DNA of 50,705 nt from Candidatus Sumerlaeota bacterium (GTDB taxonomy: Bacteria > Sumerlaeota > Sumerlaeia > SLMS01 > JAHLLQ01), in contig JASGMJ010000029.1 in assembly GCA_030156535.1 (NCBI GenBank), forward strand, positions 1 through 50,705, in the 5' to 3' direction. The notes below the pieces were generated by a model. It was not told the DNA's origin. It saw nothing but the letters and a program-made list of their open reading frames with translations, and searched no databases. A program made the translations under genes and the position numbers. Position 1 is the stretch's first letter. Every line of letters begins with the position of its first letter. Positions 20,911 through 30,027 of this stretch are shown here, piece by piece.

Positions 20911-22567
20911 ATTCGTGTCCAGTCAGTTCCCTGAGTTTTCTGGCGGCTTCACGGCGGACAACCTTGCTCTTGTTCTTCAAACCCCTAATCCAGCGATGCA
21001 CTTCCTTGGGGTCAACCCCTTCCGGGATGGGGATGTTGCCGAACGGTGATTCCTCATCCTTTTCTTTTGCAGGGGCGGGCGTGGGTGGTTCTTCCTCCGG
21101 TTTGCTGGGCGGAGGAGTCGATTCTTTCGTGGCCGGTGGGGTTTCTTCTTCCCACGACGGCTTCGAGCCGGGCTCGACGGCCTCGACGGGGCCATTGAAC
21201 AACGAGCGTTCTTCCTCGATGTCGATCCCGGGGATTTCGGTCTGACCGCCGAGGGCGGGGTCGTCCACCCCAAAAGAGACGTCGTCGTCCTGGAAGCCGG
21301 CGTCTTCCTCGGCCTGCAATTGCTCGTTGGCGTCAATCAGGGCACCGGTACGCACGGCGTCCAGCCCTCCGCCTTCCTGCATCAGCCGCTCGGCTTCGAG
21401 TTGCTCGAACTCGGCCTGGCGGGCGAGTTCCTCCTCGGAGATGCCGCCAAATGCCTCGTCGGCTTCGCGTTCGAGTTCGGCGAGTTCCTCGTCGGTCATC
21501 GGTGCGAATTCGTCGTCGAAGGGATCAGGTTCCTCTTCGGGAGCGACGGCGGGGAAGGCACCGGTAACGGAGATGCCGTCGCCTTCTTCGGCGAGGACGA
21601 TGGATTCCGCCGCCGGTTCGGGCTCGGGGGCGGGGGCCGGTTCGGGCTCCGGTTCCCCGGGGCGCGCGGGCGCCGAAGCAGGTGGCTCGACAACGGCGGC
21701 GCGGGGGGAAACAGGCTCCGAAGGCATGATGGGTTCGGGCTGGTGGATCGTGAAGCGCGTTGCGAGCTCGGCTTCCTCGCCGACCGCAAAAACCAGAGTG
21801 GTTGTGCCGACGAAGATTTCGTCGCCCGGGTGCAGGGACTTTTCGCGGACCTTCTCGCCGTTGACCGTGGTGCCCTGCCACGAGCCCAGATCGCGCAGGA
21901 GAAAGCGGGGGTTCTCCATGGAAATTCTGGCGTGCTGGCGTGCGGTGGCGGGGTCGTGCAGCCGCACCGCGCAGTTGTGGCGGCCGATGACGCACTCGCC
22001 AATGGGGAGACGGAAGGCCTCTCCCGCCTGGCGGCCGTGTTTCACTTCGAGCACAGCGATGAGTTCGCCCGCCTCGACGCGGCGGAACAGATCGGCGTCG
22101 GCGGTCTCATTGGCGGCGGGGGCAGCCGCGGCCGGTGCGCTCTCAAGGTCTGGCACCGGGGTCCCCATGGGCACGGCCGTCACGGACTTGCGTCTCTTGC
22201 TGCGCAGCGGCGGAGCGGCCTCCGACTGAAGAGCGGGGTCCGCCGCGATGGCGGCACCGGGACCGACGGAGGAAACCTGCGACTGCTCGAAAAAGTGGAG
22301 GCGATGCTTGCCAATCGAAACGATGTCGCCGTCAACGAGCTCGGCGCGCGAGACGCGCACACCATTGACAAAGATGCCGTTGGCGGAGTTCAGATCGACG
22401 AGAACGATCTGCGTCCCTTCCCGCCGGATGCGCGCGTGATTGCGCGAGACGGAGAGGTTCTCGAGGATGATGTCGTTGTCGCGTGCGCGTCCAATGGACA
22501 CGACGTCCTGTGTGATGGGGTGATTCTTGACGACTTTGTCGCCGAGTTTGACGATGATGTGGGGCAT
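20885..22567 (-). CDS. Twin forkhead-associated (FHA) domain protein with acidic linker
   Basis: This 560-aa cytoplasmic protein probably reads phosphothreonine signals. The first FHA domain spans residues 1-95, with VSIGRARDNDIIL, SVSRNHARI and NSANGIFVNGVRV. The second lies near 180-285, with CVIGRHNCAVRL, TARQHARI and GTTVNGEKV. A long linker rich in Pro, Glu and Ala occupies about 295-500. A short HEAT-like helix pair, VVRREAARKLRELTG, ends the protein. The ATG at 22567 opens directly on the first FHA strand; an in-frame ATG at 22654 adds 29 unlikely residues. No Ser/Thr kinase gene is in the window. It is coupled by overlap to the metallophosphoesterase gene. Confidence 0.88.
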   Translation of the reverse strand: MPHIIVKLGDKVVKNHPITQDVVSIGRARDNDIILENLSVSRNHARIRREGTQIVLVDLNSANGIFVNGVRVSRAELVDGDIVSIGKHRLHFFEQSQVSSVGPGAAIAADPALQSEAAPPLRSKRRKSVTAVPMGTPVPDLESAPAAAAPAANETADADLFRRVEAGELIAVLEVKHGRQAGEAFRLPIGECVIGRHNCAVRLHDPATARQHARISMENPRFLLRDLGSWQGTTVNGEKVREKSLHPGDEIFVGTTTLVFAVGEEAELATRFTIHQPEPIMPSEPVSPRAAVVEPPASAPARPGEPEPEPAPAPEPEPAAESIVLAEEGDGISVTGAFPAVAPEEEPDPFDDEFAPMTDEELAELEREADEAFGGISEEELARQAEFEQLEAERLMQEGGGLDAVRTGALIDANEQLQAEEDAGFQDDDVSFGVDDPALGGQTEIPGIDIEEERSLFNGPVEAVEPGSKPSWEEETPPATKESTPPPSKPEEEPPTPAPAKEKDEESPFGNIPIPEGVDPKEVHRWIRGLKNKSKVVRREAARKLRELTGHEYDWESDPE

Positions 22568-22812
22568 GCTGGCGTTCTTGTCGTCCGCTTCTGTCCGGCT
22601 GTAACCCGTCTGATGCAAATCTCTGCCGCCCCGGTATTCCGGTGCGTCGGGCAACTGTGAGAGTCGAATCCCCGCCCGGCGCGGCGCAATAGCTAAGCAG
22701 CGGTCTGGGCGGCCACCGTTGGCCCGAAAGTGACTGCTATCTGCCCCCGGTCAGTGGCGCAATGACAACCAGAAAGAGGGCAAATCGAGACCATTCCGGC
22801 CAGCACAACGCG

Positions 22813-23547
22813 TCAGGAAGCAGCTTTCTGGATTTCGAACTCGCGGGCAAGGAAGCTGTAGACGCCGAATAGTTTCACGCTCTTGCCGTCATAGGGCGAA
22901 GGCATTTTGTCCTCGGGAGGCCCGAACTCTCCGGGCAACGTCGCCAGCCCCTTGCGCAGGGCGGGCACCAGATGCTGGGCCACATCGTTGAACTGAAGGT
23001 CGATTTCGATGGTGCCGATCTTTTGGCGCAGCTTTTCGAGGAACCCGTAGGCGTCCGCGCCCGCCTCTCCGGTGATCGCGGCGAAATCGAAGAAGGCCGT
23101 GTCGATGCGCGGCGTGATCGGGGTGGAGCGCCGGTGCAGGTCGACCAACAGCGTCTCGGAGCCGTCGACCCGACGCGCCGGCCCCACGCAAACGGCCAGA
23201 ATGTCCTCAAAGGGACAGTAGAGCGGCTGGCCGCTGAAGTCGCGGAACGCCATGCCTCCGGCGCCCTGGTTGGCCGTCTCGGCCCAAAGGAACAGGTGCC
23301 CGGCAATCTGCGTGTCGCTGACCACGAAAGCATCGATTCCCAGCGCCGTGAGCTGGGTGGCGAAGCTCTCCGCGTTTCCCTTCTTGGCATAGCGCCGGAG
23401 CACCTGAAACGTCGGATTCTCGAAGCGCTTTTTCGCATCGGCCTCCTCTTCCTGAAGCAGGCGGGAGACCGGCCGGAGGCCGCTGACATCCGATTCCTTG
23501 GTGGCGGGCATGATGACGTAGTAGGTGACGCGCGGTTCCTGACTCAT
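22813..23547 (-). CDS. Unrecognised cytoplasmic protein
   Basis: This 244-aa protein begins MSQEPRVTYYVIMPATKE. It has no signal peptide, membrane segment or catalytic motif that I recognise. It is a mixed alpha/beta sequence with a basic-acidic helix near residues 25-55 and several hydrophobic strands (AFVVSDTQIAGHLFLW, ILAVCVG, TLLVDLHR). The start at 23547 is the first ATG fitting the body of the protein, but no strong ribosome site precedes it. A 157-bp gap separates it from the divergent TSUP permease, so the two may share a promoter region. Its link to the downstream FHA gene, 245 bp away, is unclear. Confidence 0.7.
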   Translation of the reverse strand: MSQEPRVTYYVIMPATKESDVSGLRPVSRLLQEEEADAKKRFENPTFQVLRRYAKKGNAESFATQLTALGIDAFVVSDTQIAGHLFLWAETANQGAGGMAFRDFSGQPLYCPFEDILAVCVGPARRVDGSETLLVDLHRRSTPITPRIDTAFFDFAAITGEAGADAYGFLEKLRQKIGTIEIDLQFNDVAQHLVPALRKGLATLPGEFGPPEDKMPSPYDGKSVKLFGVYSFLAREFEIQKAAS

Positions 23548-23704
23548 TTTCTGGTCTCGTCGGGCAAATTGCGCGGTTGCGGACCGCGGCCGGGAGGCTG
23601 GAATCTCCCCCTCCAATGTCACGGGCCGGGCCCGGCGGGGCAAATGCTGCTTTCTCCCGTTCCCACCGTGCAAGCGGACCATTCCTTTTCCGCCAAGGTT
23701 TAAT

Positions 23705-24505
23705 GTGCCCGACCTTAGCCCCCACTCCTATGTCCTTCTCTTCTTCGCCGGCATTGCGGCGGGAATCATCAACACCGTGGCCGGGGGCGGCAGCGTCATC
23801 ACGCTCCCCGTGCTGATTTTTGCCGGCCTCCCCCCCGCCGTCGCGAACGCCACCAATCGCCTTGGGCTGATTTCCCAGAACTTCACGGCGATCTGGCAAT
23901 TCCGCAAGAACAACGTTCGCGAGACGCACCTCTCCTGGCGGCTGACGGCCGTGGCCGCTGTCGGCGCCATTTTGGGCGCGAAGATGGCCGTCCTGATCCC
24001 CGACCGCAGCTTCAACAAGGTACTCGGCGTTCTCATGCTCGGCCTGCTCGTCATGATCCTCAAGCAACCGAAGCCCAAGCTGGTGGACCAGGCACCGGAG
24101 AACGCCTGGTCCCCGTTGTCGCGCCTGCATCGCGCCGGGTTGCTTGTCGCGTTCTTCGCGCTCGGCGTGTACGCCGGGTTCATCCAGGCTGGCATGGGGG
24201 TGATGGTGCTGCTGGTGCTCGGCTACTTTCTGCGCATGGACCTGGTGCGGGGGAATTACATCAAGCTGGTGGTCATCCTGGGACTGACGTTCGTGGCGCT
24301 GGGGACGTTCATTTCCAGTGGGGTGAAGATCGCGTGGTTCGCCGGGCTGGCAACGTCCACGGGCCAGAGCATCGGCGCCTACTGCGGGAGCTGGGTCGCC
24401 ATCAAGAAGGGCGAAGCGTGGATCAAGGCCCTGATGGTGACGGCAATCGTGCTCAGCAGCGCCAAGCTGCTTGGCCTGGTGGACTGGGTTCTGGGGCTTT
24501 TTTAG
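23705..24505 (+). CDS. TSUP (TauE/SafE) family anion permease
   Basis: This 266-aa integral membrane protein has about eight helices in two repeats. The N-terminal signature is FAGIAAGIINTVAGGGSVIT, with the conserved glycine-rich loop and NATNRLGL; the second repeat shows GVYAGFIQAGMGVMVLL. The family carries sulfite, sulfoacetate, taurine or other organosulfur anions outward or inward; the substrate cannot be told here. The start codon is GTG at 23705, preceded by AAGG. No sulfur metabolism gene is adjacent. Confidence 0.92.
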   Translation: MPDLSPHSYVLLFFAGIAAGIINTVAGGGSVITLPVLIFAGLPPAVANATNRLGLISQNFTAIWQFRKNNVRETHLSWRLTAVAAVGAILGAKMAVLIPDRSFNKVLGVLMLGLLVMILKQPKPKLVDQAPENAWSPLSRLHRAGLLVAFFALGVYAGFIQAGMGVMVLLVLGYFLRMDLVRGNYIKLVVILGLTFVALGTFISSGVKIAWFAGLATSTGQSIGAYCGSWVAIKKGEAWIKALMVTAIVLSSAKLLGLVDWVLGLF

Positions 24506-24859
24506 AGCATTTCTCGATGATTCATCGCCGAAAGCGCGCCTCGAGAATCGCCCGGAGCAGGAAGGATGCGGGTGATTGTCGAAGGGGTGCGGCACTCCCC
24601 CCGAAGAGGCTGGATCACCTGGAGGATTCGGGCCTGTTGGGGCCACTGTGCCCGAAGGTGCGCCGCAACGGCGCCCAATTCTTGCGCCGCGTCAAAAGGC
24701 AAAAATTCCTTTCCCGTCCTGATTCGCTTGCCAGCGGAGTGGCGAATCGGCTGCAATGGGTTTTGTTGCGCAACGTCCATTTCCCAAGTGGGAGGGCGTT
24801 CGCGAGAGATCGCCCTTCGCCGATTCCGGCGCATTTTCGTCACGGACGAGGCACAATCC
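24506..24859. other. Intergenic region without a supported gene
   Basis: This 354-bp gap lies between the permease and the UspA-like gene. Open frames exist on both strands, but none shows a recognisable protein pattern or ribosome site. It may hold the promoter of the UspA-antiporter pair. Confidence 0.4.
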
Positions 24860-25708
24860 ATGACTCCGCCGCCCCTGCCGCCAAAGAACATCCTGGTTTG
24901 TCTTTCAACAGGTCCACGCGCCGTTGCCCTTGCGGGCGAGGCCGCCGCGCTGGCCCGGGCCTACGGGGCGGGCAGCCTCCACGCCGTTCATGCAGGTGCC
25001 GATTCTCCGGCCACCCGCAGGCAGCTCGAAGCCATCGTGCGCGAGACCGGCTGGGAGGGCGAACTCCACCTGCTGCTGGAGGACCGCAAGCCGGCCGAGG
25101 CGGCGCTGCACGCGGCGCGAAAGGCCAACGCTGATCTCGTCGTGGCCGGTGCGCTGGAGAAGGAGAAACTCACGCGCGAACTCTTTGGCTCCACAGCCCG
25201 CCAGCTCGCCCGCAAAATGCCGCTGCCCGTGATGTTGCTGACGAATCCCCGGCCCGAGGGCACCGCCTACAAGCGCCTCGGCATCAGCACCCAACTCGAC
25301 AAGCCGACGCGCTTGGCGATGGAATTCACCATCGACCTTGCCCGCCGCATGGGGACGGGGGAACTGCACCTGCTGCGAGAGAGTTCGTACTTCGACCGCG
25401 CGGAGAAAAGATGGTCGCCGGTTCAGCACGGCGGAACGATGACCTCCACGTCTCTGCTGGAGTTGCAAACCTTCGCGGAATCCTTCGACTTTGGCACCCT
25501 GAAACTGACGCTCGCCGAGTTGGGCGAGGGCGAGGGCTTTGCCGCCGCTGACTACGGCCGCACACAGCACCTCGATCTCCTCGTCTACCCGTCGCCTCCA
25601 CGCACCCTGACCTTCTGGGATCGCTTCTTCAACCATTCGATCGAACTCGTTCTGGAACACCTGCCGCATGCGCTGCTGATTCACCGCCCCAAGCAGCGCG
25701 GCGCCTGA
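24860..25708 (+). CDS. Universal stress protein-like protein (tandem)
   Basis: This 282-aa protein has two UspA-like halves. The first starts PPKNILVCLSTGPRAVALA, with the helix AAALARAYGAGSLHAVHA and the ADLVVAGALEKEKL strand-helix ending in PLPVMLLTNP. The second half (about 135-280) ends HALLIHRPKQ. The nucleotide-binding loop G-x2-G-x9-GS is not clearly conserved (LFGSTARQLA only), so ATP binding is doubtful. The ATG at 24860 follows GAGG. It lies 59 bp before the antiporter gene, a common arrangement in which Usp proteins accompany CPA2 antiporters. It may regulate that transporter. Confidence 0.8.
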   Translation: MTPPPLPPKNILVCLSTGPRAVALAGEAAALARAYGAGSLHAVHAGADSPATRRQLEAIVRETGWEGELHLLLEDRKPAEAALHAARKANADLVVAGALEKEKLTRELFGSTARQLARKMPLPVMLLTNPRPEGTAYKRLGISTQLDKPTRLAMEFTIDLARRMGTGELHLLRESSYFDRAEKRWSPVQHGGTMTSTSLLELQTFAESFDFGTLKLTLAELGEGEGFAAADYGRTQHLDLLVYPSPPRTLTFWDRFFNHSIELVLEHLPHALLIHRPKQRGA

Positions 25709-25767
25709 GGAGACGCAGTAGGAAGACGCCACCCCACTCACCTCATCCCGGCACAGGATAACCGTCC

Positions 25768-27483
25768 ATGAGCGCTCTCGCCCATCATGAAATTCTGTAT
25801 TTGCTGCTTGGACTTTCGATCCTTCTGGGGCTGGCGCGTTTGTTCGGCGAGATTGCCAAGTGGCTGCGCCAGCCTTCCGTCGTGGGCGAAATCCTGGCGG
25901 GCATTCTGTTGGGGCCGACGATTTTCGGAGCTCTGGCGCCGGAACTTCAGGGTGCGATTTTTCCCGTCGGAGAAGGCGGGCTGGCCGCCGCCATCGATGG
26001 ACTGACGACGATCGCCGTCGTGCTGTTCCTGCTGATCGCCGGGATGGAGGTGGACCTTTCCATTGTCTGGCGCCAGGGGAAGACGGCGTTGTCGGTCGGC
26101 CTGGTGGGCATGGCGCTTCCGTTTCTGATGGGGTTGGCCGTTGCCTCTCTTTTCCCCACTTTTCTGGGCCTGGAGGAAGGAACGCGGCCGCTGGTGTTCA
26201 CGTTGTTTCTGGCGACGGCGCTCTCGATTTCGGCACTGCCGGTGGTCGCCAAGATTCTGCTCGATCTGAACATCTTCCGCAGCGACCTGGGCATGGTGAT
26301 GGTCGCGGCGGCGATCGTGAACGATCTGTTGGGCTGGATGGTCTTCGCCGTGGTTCTGGCGATGATGGGAACGGTGAAAGTGGCCGCGCTGCCGATCCCG
26401 ATGGTGATCGTGCTGACGCTGGCCTTCGCGTTTCTGATGCTCGTGGTGGTGCGCCTGCTGCTCGACAAGGCTTTGCCGTACTTGTATGCGTACGCGAGCT
26501 GGCCGGGCGGCGTTCTCAGCTTCATCTGCGCGGGCGCGTTCTTCTTCGCGGCGGTGACGGAATGGATCGGCGTGCACGCGATCTTCGGAGCGTTCCTGTT
26601 TGGCTGCGCACTGGGGGATTCGCGCCACCTGCGCGAGCGCACGCGCGCGACGCTCGAGAACTTCGTCTCGTTCATCTTCGTGCCGCTGTTCTTTGCGAGC
26701 ATTGGGTTGAAGGTGGACTTCCTGAAGTCGTTCGACCTGGGGCTGGTGGTGGTGGTGTGCGCGGTTGCCACGGTCAGCAAGGTGCTGGGCTCGGCGCTGG
26801 GCGCACACTGGGCTGGCATGAGCCGGCGCGAGTCGTGGGCGATGGGCTTTGGCCTGAACGCCCGCGGCGCGATGGAGATCATCCTCGGGCTGCTGGCGCT
26901 GGAATCGGGCGTGATCAACGAGCGCCTGTTCGTCGCTCTGGTGACGATGGCGCTGCTGACGTCGATGACGAGCGGAACGCTGCTGGAGCGCGCGCTTCAG
27001 CGCCGCCGCCCCATGCGTCTCGTCGATCGCGTGACCGTGCGCCACTTCGTTTCCAGCATGAAGGCGCAAACGCGTGAGGAGGCGATTCGCGAGCTCGCGG
27101 AAAGCGCCGCGCCGTCCGCGGGAAAACCGGCCGAGGAAATCGCCAGCGCCGTACTCGCACGCGAGTCCCTGATGAGCACCGGCATCGGCAATCGCGTCGC
27201 GATTCCGCACGCCCGCATGGAAGGACTGAAGGCCCCGCTGGTCGTCATCGGTCGCAGCGACAGCGGCATCGACTTCGACTCGCCCGACGGCCGAGGCGCA
27301 CGGATCGTTTTCCTGGTCCTGACGTCGGCAAAGTCCTACTCCGACCAACTCGAAATCCTTGCGGACATCAGCCGCGCGTTGCAACGTCCCGATGCAGTAG
27401 ATAAGGCACTCGCCTCGAAGTCCTACGCCGAACTGCTCGCCCTCCTAAAGGTCGAAAGTGGCGGCGAACACGCCGAAGGATGA
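25768..27483 (+). CDS. CPA2-family cation/H+ antiporter fused to a PTS EIIA-like domain
   Basis: This 571-aa protein has a membrane part (about residues 1-415, 12 helices) of the Kef/NhaS3 kind. It includes LLLGLSILLGLARLFGEIAK, VGEILAGILLGPTIFG, LFLATALSISALPVVAKIL, and GLNARGAMEIILGLLALESG. The C-terminal ~145 residues are an EIIA (fructose/nitrogen type) domain: LMSTGIGNRVAIPHARMEG, with H481 at the phospho-His position, and FLVLTSAKSYSDQLEILADI. The fusion suggests the antiporter is gated by phosphotransfer state. No EI or HPr is in the window. It is probably co-transcribed with the UspA-like gene. Confidence 0.92.
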   Translation: MSALAHHEILYLLLGLSILLGLARLFGEIAKWLRQPSVVGEILAGILLGPTIFGALAPELQGAIFPVGEGGLAAAIDGLTTIAVVLFLLIAGMEVDLSIVWRQGKTALSVGLVGMALPFLMGLAVASLFPTFLGLEEGTRPLVFTLFLATALSISALPVVAKILLDLNIFRSDLGMVMVAAAIVNDLLGWMVFAVVLAMMGTVKVAALPIPMVIVLTLAFAFLMLVVVRLLLDKALPYLYAYASWPGGVLSFICAGAFFFAAVTEWIGVHAIFGAFLFGCALGDSRHLRERTRATLENFVSFIFVPLFFASIGLKVDFLKSFDLGLVVVVCAVATVSKVLGSALGAHWAGMSRRESWAMGFGLNARGAMEIILGLLALESGVINERLFVALVTMALLTSMTSGTLLERALQRRRPMRLVDRVTVRHFVSSMKAQTREEAIRELAESAAPSAGKPAEEIASAVLARESLMSTGIGNRVAIPHARMEGLKAPLVVIGRSDSGIDFDSPDGRGARIVFLVLTSAKSYSDQLEILADISRALQRPDAVDKALASKSYAELLALLKVESGGEHAEG

Positions 27484-27531
27484 AGAGCGAGAAACCCCGA
27501 ACCGCACAAGTTTTCAGGAAGGAAGAGGAGA

Positions 27532-28587
27532 ATGCCTGCTCGTCTCAATCATTCGTTTTTCTGGCTGTTTGCCACCCTTGTTGTCCTGGCGGGATGCGAC
27601 CGCGTGGAGGACCAGTCCGCCTCCGCGCCACCCGACGCCGGCGAGGTCGTTGTCTACACGGCGCTCGACCAGCAATTCTCCGAGCCCATTCTCGATGCCT
27701 TCGAGCAGCGCACCGGCATCCGCGTGCGTGCCGTCTACGACACCGAGGCCGTCAAGACCGTCGGACTCGTCAACCGTCTGATCGCGGAGAAAAACCGCCC
27801 CGCCTGCGACGTCTTCTGGAACAATGAAATTGTGCGCACGATCCAGCTCAAACGCGAGGGCGTCACCCAGCCCTACGATTCCCCGAGCGCCGCAACGATT
27901 CCCGACGAACTGCGCGACCCGGACTTCCACTGGACCGGGTTCGCGGCCCGCGCGCGCGTGCTGTGCATCAACACCGAGCGTCTCCCCGACCCCGCCGATC
28001 ACCCCACGCGGGTGGACGAACTCGCTGCCCCCAAATGGAAGGGACGCGCCGGATTCGCCAAGCCGCTCTTCGGCACCACATCCACGCACGCGGCCATCCA
28101 CTGGGCCGAGATGGGGGACGACGACGCGCTGGACTTGTGGCAGCGCATCACCGACAATGCGATCATGTACGCCGGCAATGCCCAGGCCCGCGACGCCGCC
28201 GCCGATGGCGAAATCGACTGGTGCCTGACGGACACGGACGACGCCCAGGGCGCGGTTCTCGACGGCAAACCCGTGCGCCTTGTCTACCCCGACTCCGGGC
28301 CGGACGAAGTGGGCACCGTGCTGATTCCGAACACGCTGGCGCTGATCCAGGGAGCACCGAACGAGGAAAACGGCCGGGCGCTGATCGATTACCTGCTCGG
28401 CGAGGAAGTCGAAGTGGCGCTGTCGCAGTCGCGTTCGGCCCAGATTCCCGTCCGCCCGTCCCTGGATCCGCCGGACGGCTTGCCCTCGCTCCAGGGGGTG
28501 AAGATCATGGCGATCGACTGGGAGGCCGTGGCCGATGCCCTCGTGCCCTGCCAGACGGCGCTCCGTCCCGTTGTGGAAGAGCGTTGA
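27532..28587 (+). CDS. ABC-type iron(III)-like extracellular solute-binding lipoprotein
   Basis: This 351-aa protein has a lipoprotein signal (lipobox LAGC, Cys22) and a class II periplasmic binding fold similar to FbpA/AfuA. It includes VVVYTALDQQFSEPILDAFE at the mature N terminus, then DVFWNNEIVRTIQLK, GRAGFAKPLFGTTSTHAA and the late DYLLGEEVEVALSQ helix. Family members bind Fe3+, polyamines or phosphonates. The ligand Tyr pair of FbpA near the C terminus is not evident, so iron is only a guess. No permease or ATPase gene follows, which makes it an orphan here. It begins 48 bp after the antiporter gene. Confidence 0.88.
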   Translation: MPARLNHSFFWLFATLVVLAGCDRVEDQSASAPPDAGEVVVYTALDQQFSEPILDAFEQRTGIRVRAVYDTEAVKTVGLVNRLIAEKNRPACDVFWNNEIVRTIQLKREGVTQPYDSPSAATIPDELRDPDFHWTGFAARARVLCINTERLPDPADHPTRVDELAAPKWKGRAGFAKPLFGTTSTHAAIHWAEMGDDDALDLWQRITDNAIMYAGNAQARDAAADGEIDWCLTDTDDAQGAVLDGKPVRLVYPDSGPDEVGTVLIPNTLALIQGAPNEENGRALIDYLLGEEVEVALSQSRSAQIPVRPSLDPPDGLPSLQGVKIMAIDWEAVADALVPCQTALRPVVEER

Positions 28588-28636
28588 CCCAACCTCTTCC
28601 CGCGGAGTCCGGTCGGCTCTGGCAGGTACACTGACG

Positions 28637-29998
28637 ATGAGCATACGCACTTCCTCTCTCGCCCTTCTCCTTCTCGCCGGCCTTCTGGTGCCCGGAGCAA
28701 CCCTGCGCGCCCAGGAACAGCCGCAAAACGCGGAAGCACCCGCCCCCGGCGGGCGACCTCCAAGCGACCAGCCATCAGGCGGACGGCCAGACGCCGCCCA
28801 ACAACCTGCCGAGAAGCCCGCCGAACCCGCGTCCGGCACCCCGAGCACGCCCCGCGCGCCCTCCCAGCCGGCACCCGGTTCATCCGGCGCCGCCGCCCCA
28901 GACCGCCGTCAGAGCACCGCCACCACCGGAGAGTTCCAGCTGCGTGCCTCCGGCGATGCCATGATGCTGCGCCTGACACCCGAAGGCGCCCCCGACATGC
29001 AGAACATCGACGTCATCGAGGGGAATGAGTTCACCACCGATCTCCTGCTCGACAACCCGGGCAACGACCCGGTCGACCACCTGCGCGTCGTTCTCGACTT
29101 CAACCCCAACTATGTGACGCCGGTGGCGATCAACGACAGCGCCCTGAAGGCCTCCGTCCAGGGACTGCCGACAGCAACGGTGGACCGCGTGCGCGGCCAG
29201 ATCGTCTACGAGGCCCAGCTCGACCCACCAATTTACGAGTTGCCCGGCCCCATCCTGTTTGTCCGCTGGCAGGCCACCAAGCCCGTCTTCTTCTCCTCCA
29301 TCGGATTCGGCCGTCTGTACAAGGGCGACTATTCCGAGGTTTTCTTCGAGGGCGACCCCCTGCTCGGCCAGAGCCACGACCCGGGCGACGGCACGGTCTC
29401 GATGAACGTGACGATCATCCCGGCCGACCCCGCCGAAGCCCTCATCATGAAGGAAGACCCGCAGCTCTATCTCGGCAGCGACGAGCGCGTCGGCGGCGTC
29501 ACCGTGACGATCGAGCCCCCGCGCCAACCCGTCCACGTCGGCGACGTCTTCACGCTCGATCTCGTGCTCGACAACCGCGCGCACTCGCAGATCGACGGTA
29601 TCTCCCTGCTCATCCAGTACGACCCGTCCGTCATCGAGATCATCGACGCCGACCTCGACAACTGGATCACGCTCGGCACGAACATCCTCGACGGCAAGTT
29701 CCGCAACCAGTTCTCGTTCGACTACCACATGGCCAACTCGGTCTATCCCGTCCGAGGCCAGATCGAGTACCGCGTGGGGACCTCGACTCCCGCCGACCTG
29801 GTGGGTGCCTACGGAACATTCGCGCAAATCCACGCGCGGGCCATCGCGCCGACGGCGGGAACGGCGCTCAAGTTCCTCTTCTCGCCCCGCCCCGGTTCGC
29901 GCACCACCGAGGGGATCTACATGGGGCAGGACGTCTTTGGCGACACGCGCATAAAGAACGACGGCGTGCGCGGCGCGTTCTTCCAGATTCTTCCCTGA
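28637..29998 (+). CDS. Secreted protein with two cohesin-like domains
   Basis: This 453-aa exported protein has a signal peptide at residues 1-26 (LALLLLAGLLVPGATLRAQ). A long Pro/Gln/Ala-rich low-complexity stretch to about residue 95 follows. Two beta-sandwich modules come next. The first has EFTTDLLLDNPGNDPVDHLRV and LDFNPNYVTP. The second has VHVGDVFTLDLVLDN, IDGISLLIQYDPSVIEIIDA and a C-terminal FFQILP. The pattern (x-DLVLDN...ISL-x-Y-DP-x-VIE) is that of cohesin-like domains, which bind dockerins or act as adhesive surface modules. The ATG at 28637 is the one that opens on a signal peptide. A dockerin-bearing protein lies 1 kb away on the other strand. Confidence 0.78.
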   Translation: MSIRTSSLALLLLAGLLVPGATLRAQEQPQNAEAPAPGGRPPSDQPSGGRPDAAQQPAEKPAEPASGTPSTPRAPSQPAPGSSGAAAPDRRQSTATTGEFQLRASGDAMMLRLTPEGAPDMQNIDVIEGNEFTTDLLLDNPGNDPVDHLRVVLDFNPNYVTPVAINDSALKASVQGLPTATVDRVRGQIVYEAQLDPPIYELPGPILFVRWQATKPVFFSSIGFGRLYKGDYSEVFFEGDPLLGQSHDPGDGTVSMNVTIIPADPAEALIMKEDPQLYLGSDERVGGVTVTIEPPRQPVHVGDVFTLDLVLDNRAHSQIDGISLLIQYDPSVIEIIDADLDNWITLGTNILDGKFRNQFSFDYHMANSVYPVRGQIEYRVGTSTPADLVGAYGTFAQIHARAIAPTAGTALKFLFSPRPGSRTTEGIYMGQDVFGDTRIKNDGVRGAFFQILP

Positions 29999-30027
29999 AG
30001 CATCGGCACCCCAGGCAGGCAAAGCAA

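Noticed and set aside
22655..22700. Stretch with a tRNA-like TCGAATCC box
   Set aside because: The flanking bases do not form the T-arm stem, and no acceptor or anticodon stem can be drawn.
24502..24891. Minus-strand open frame in the 24.5-24.9 kb gap
   Set aside because: It has no ribosome site or protein pattern and overlaps the UspA-like start.
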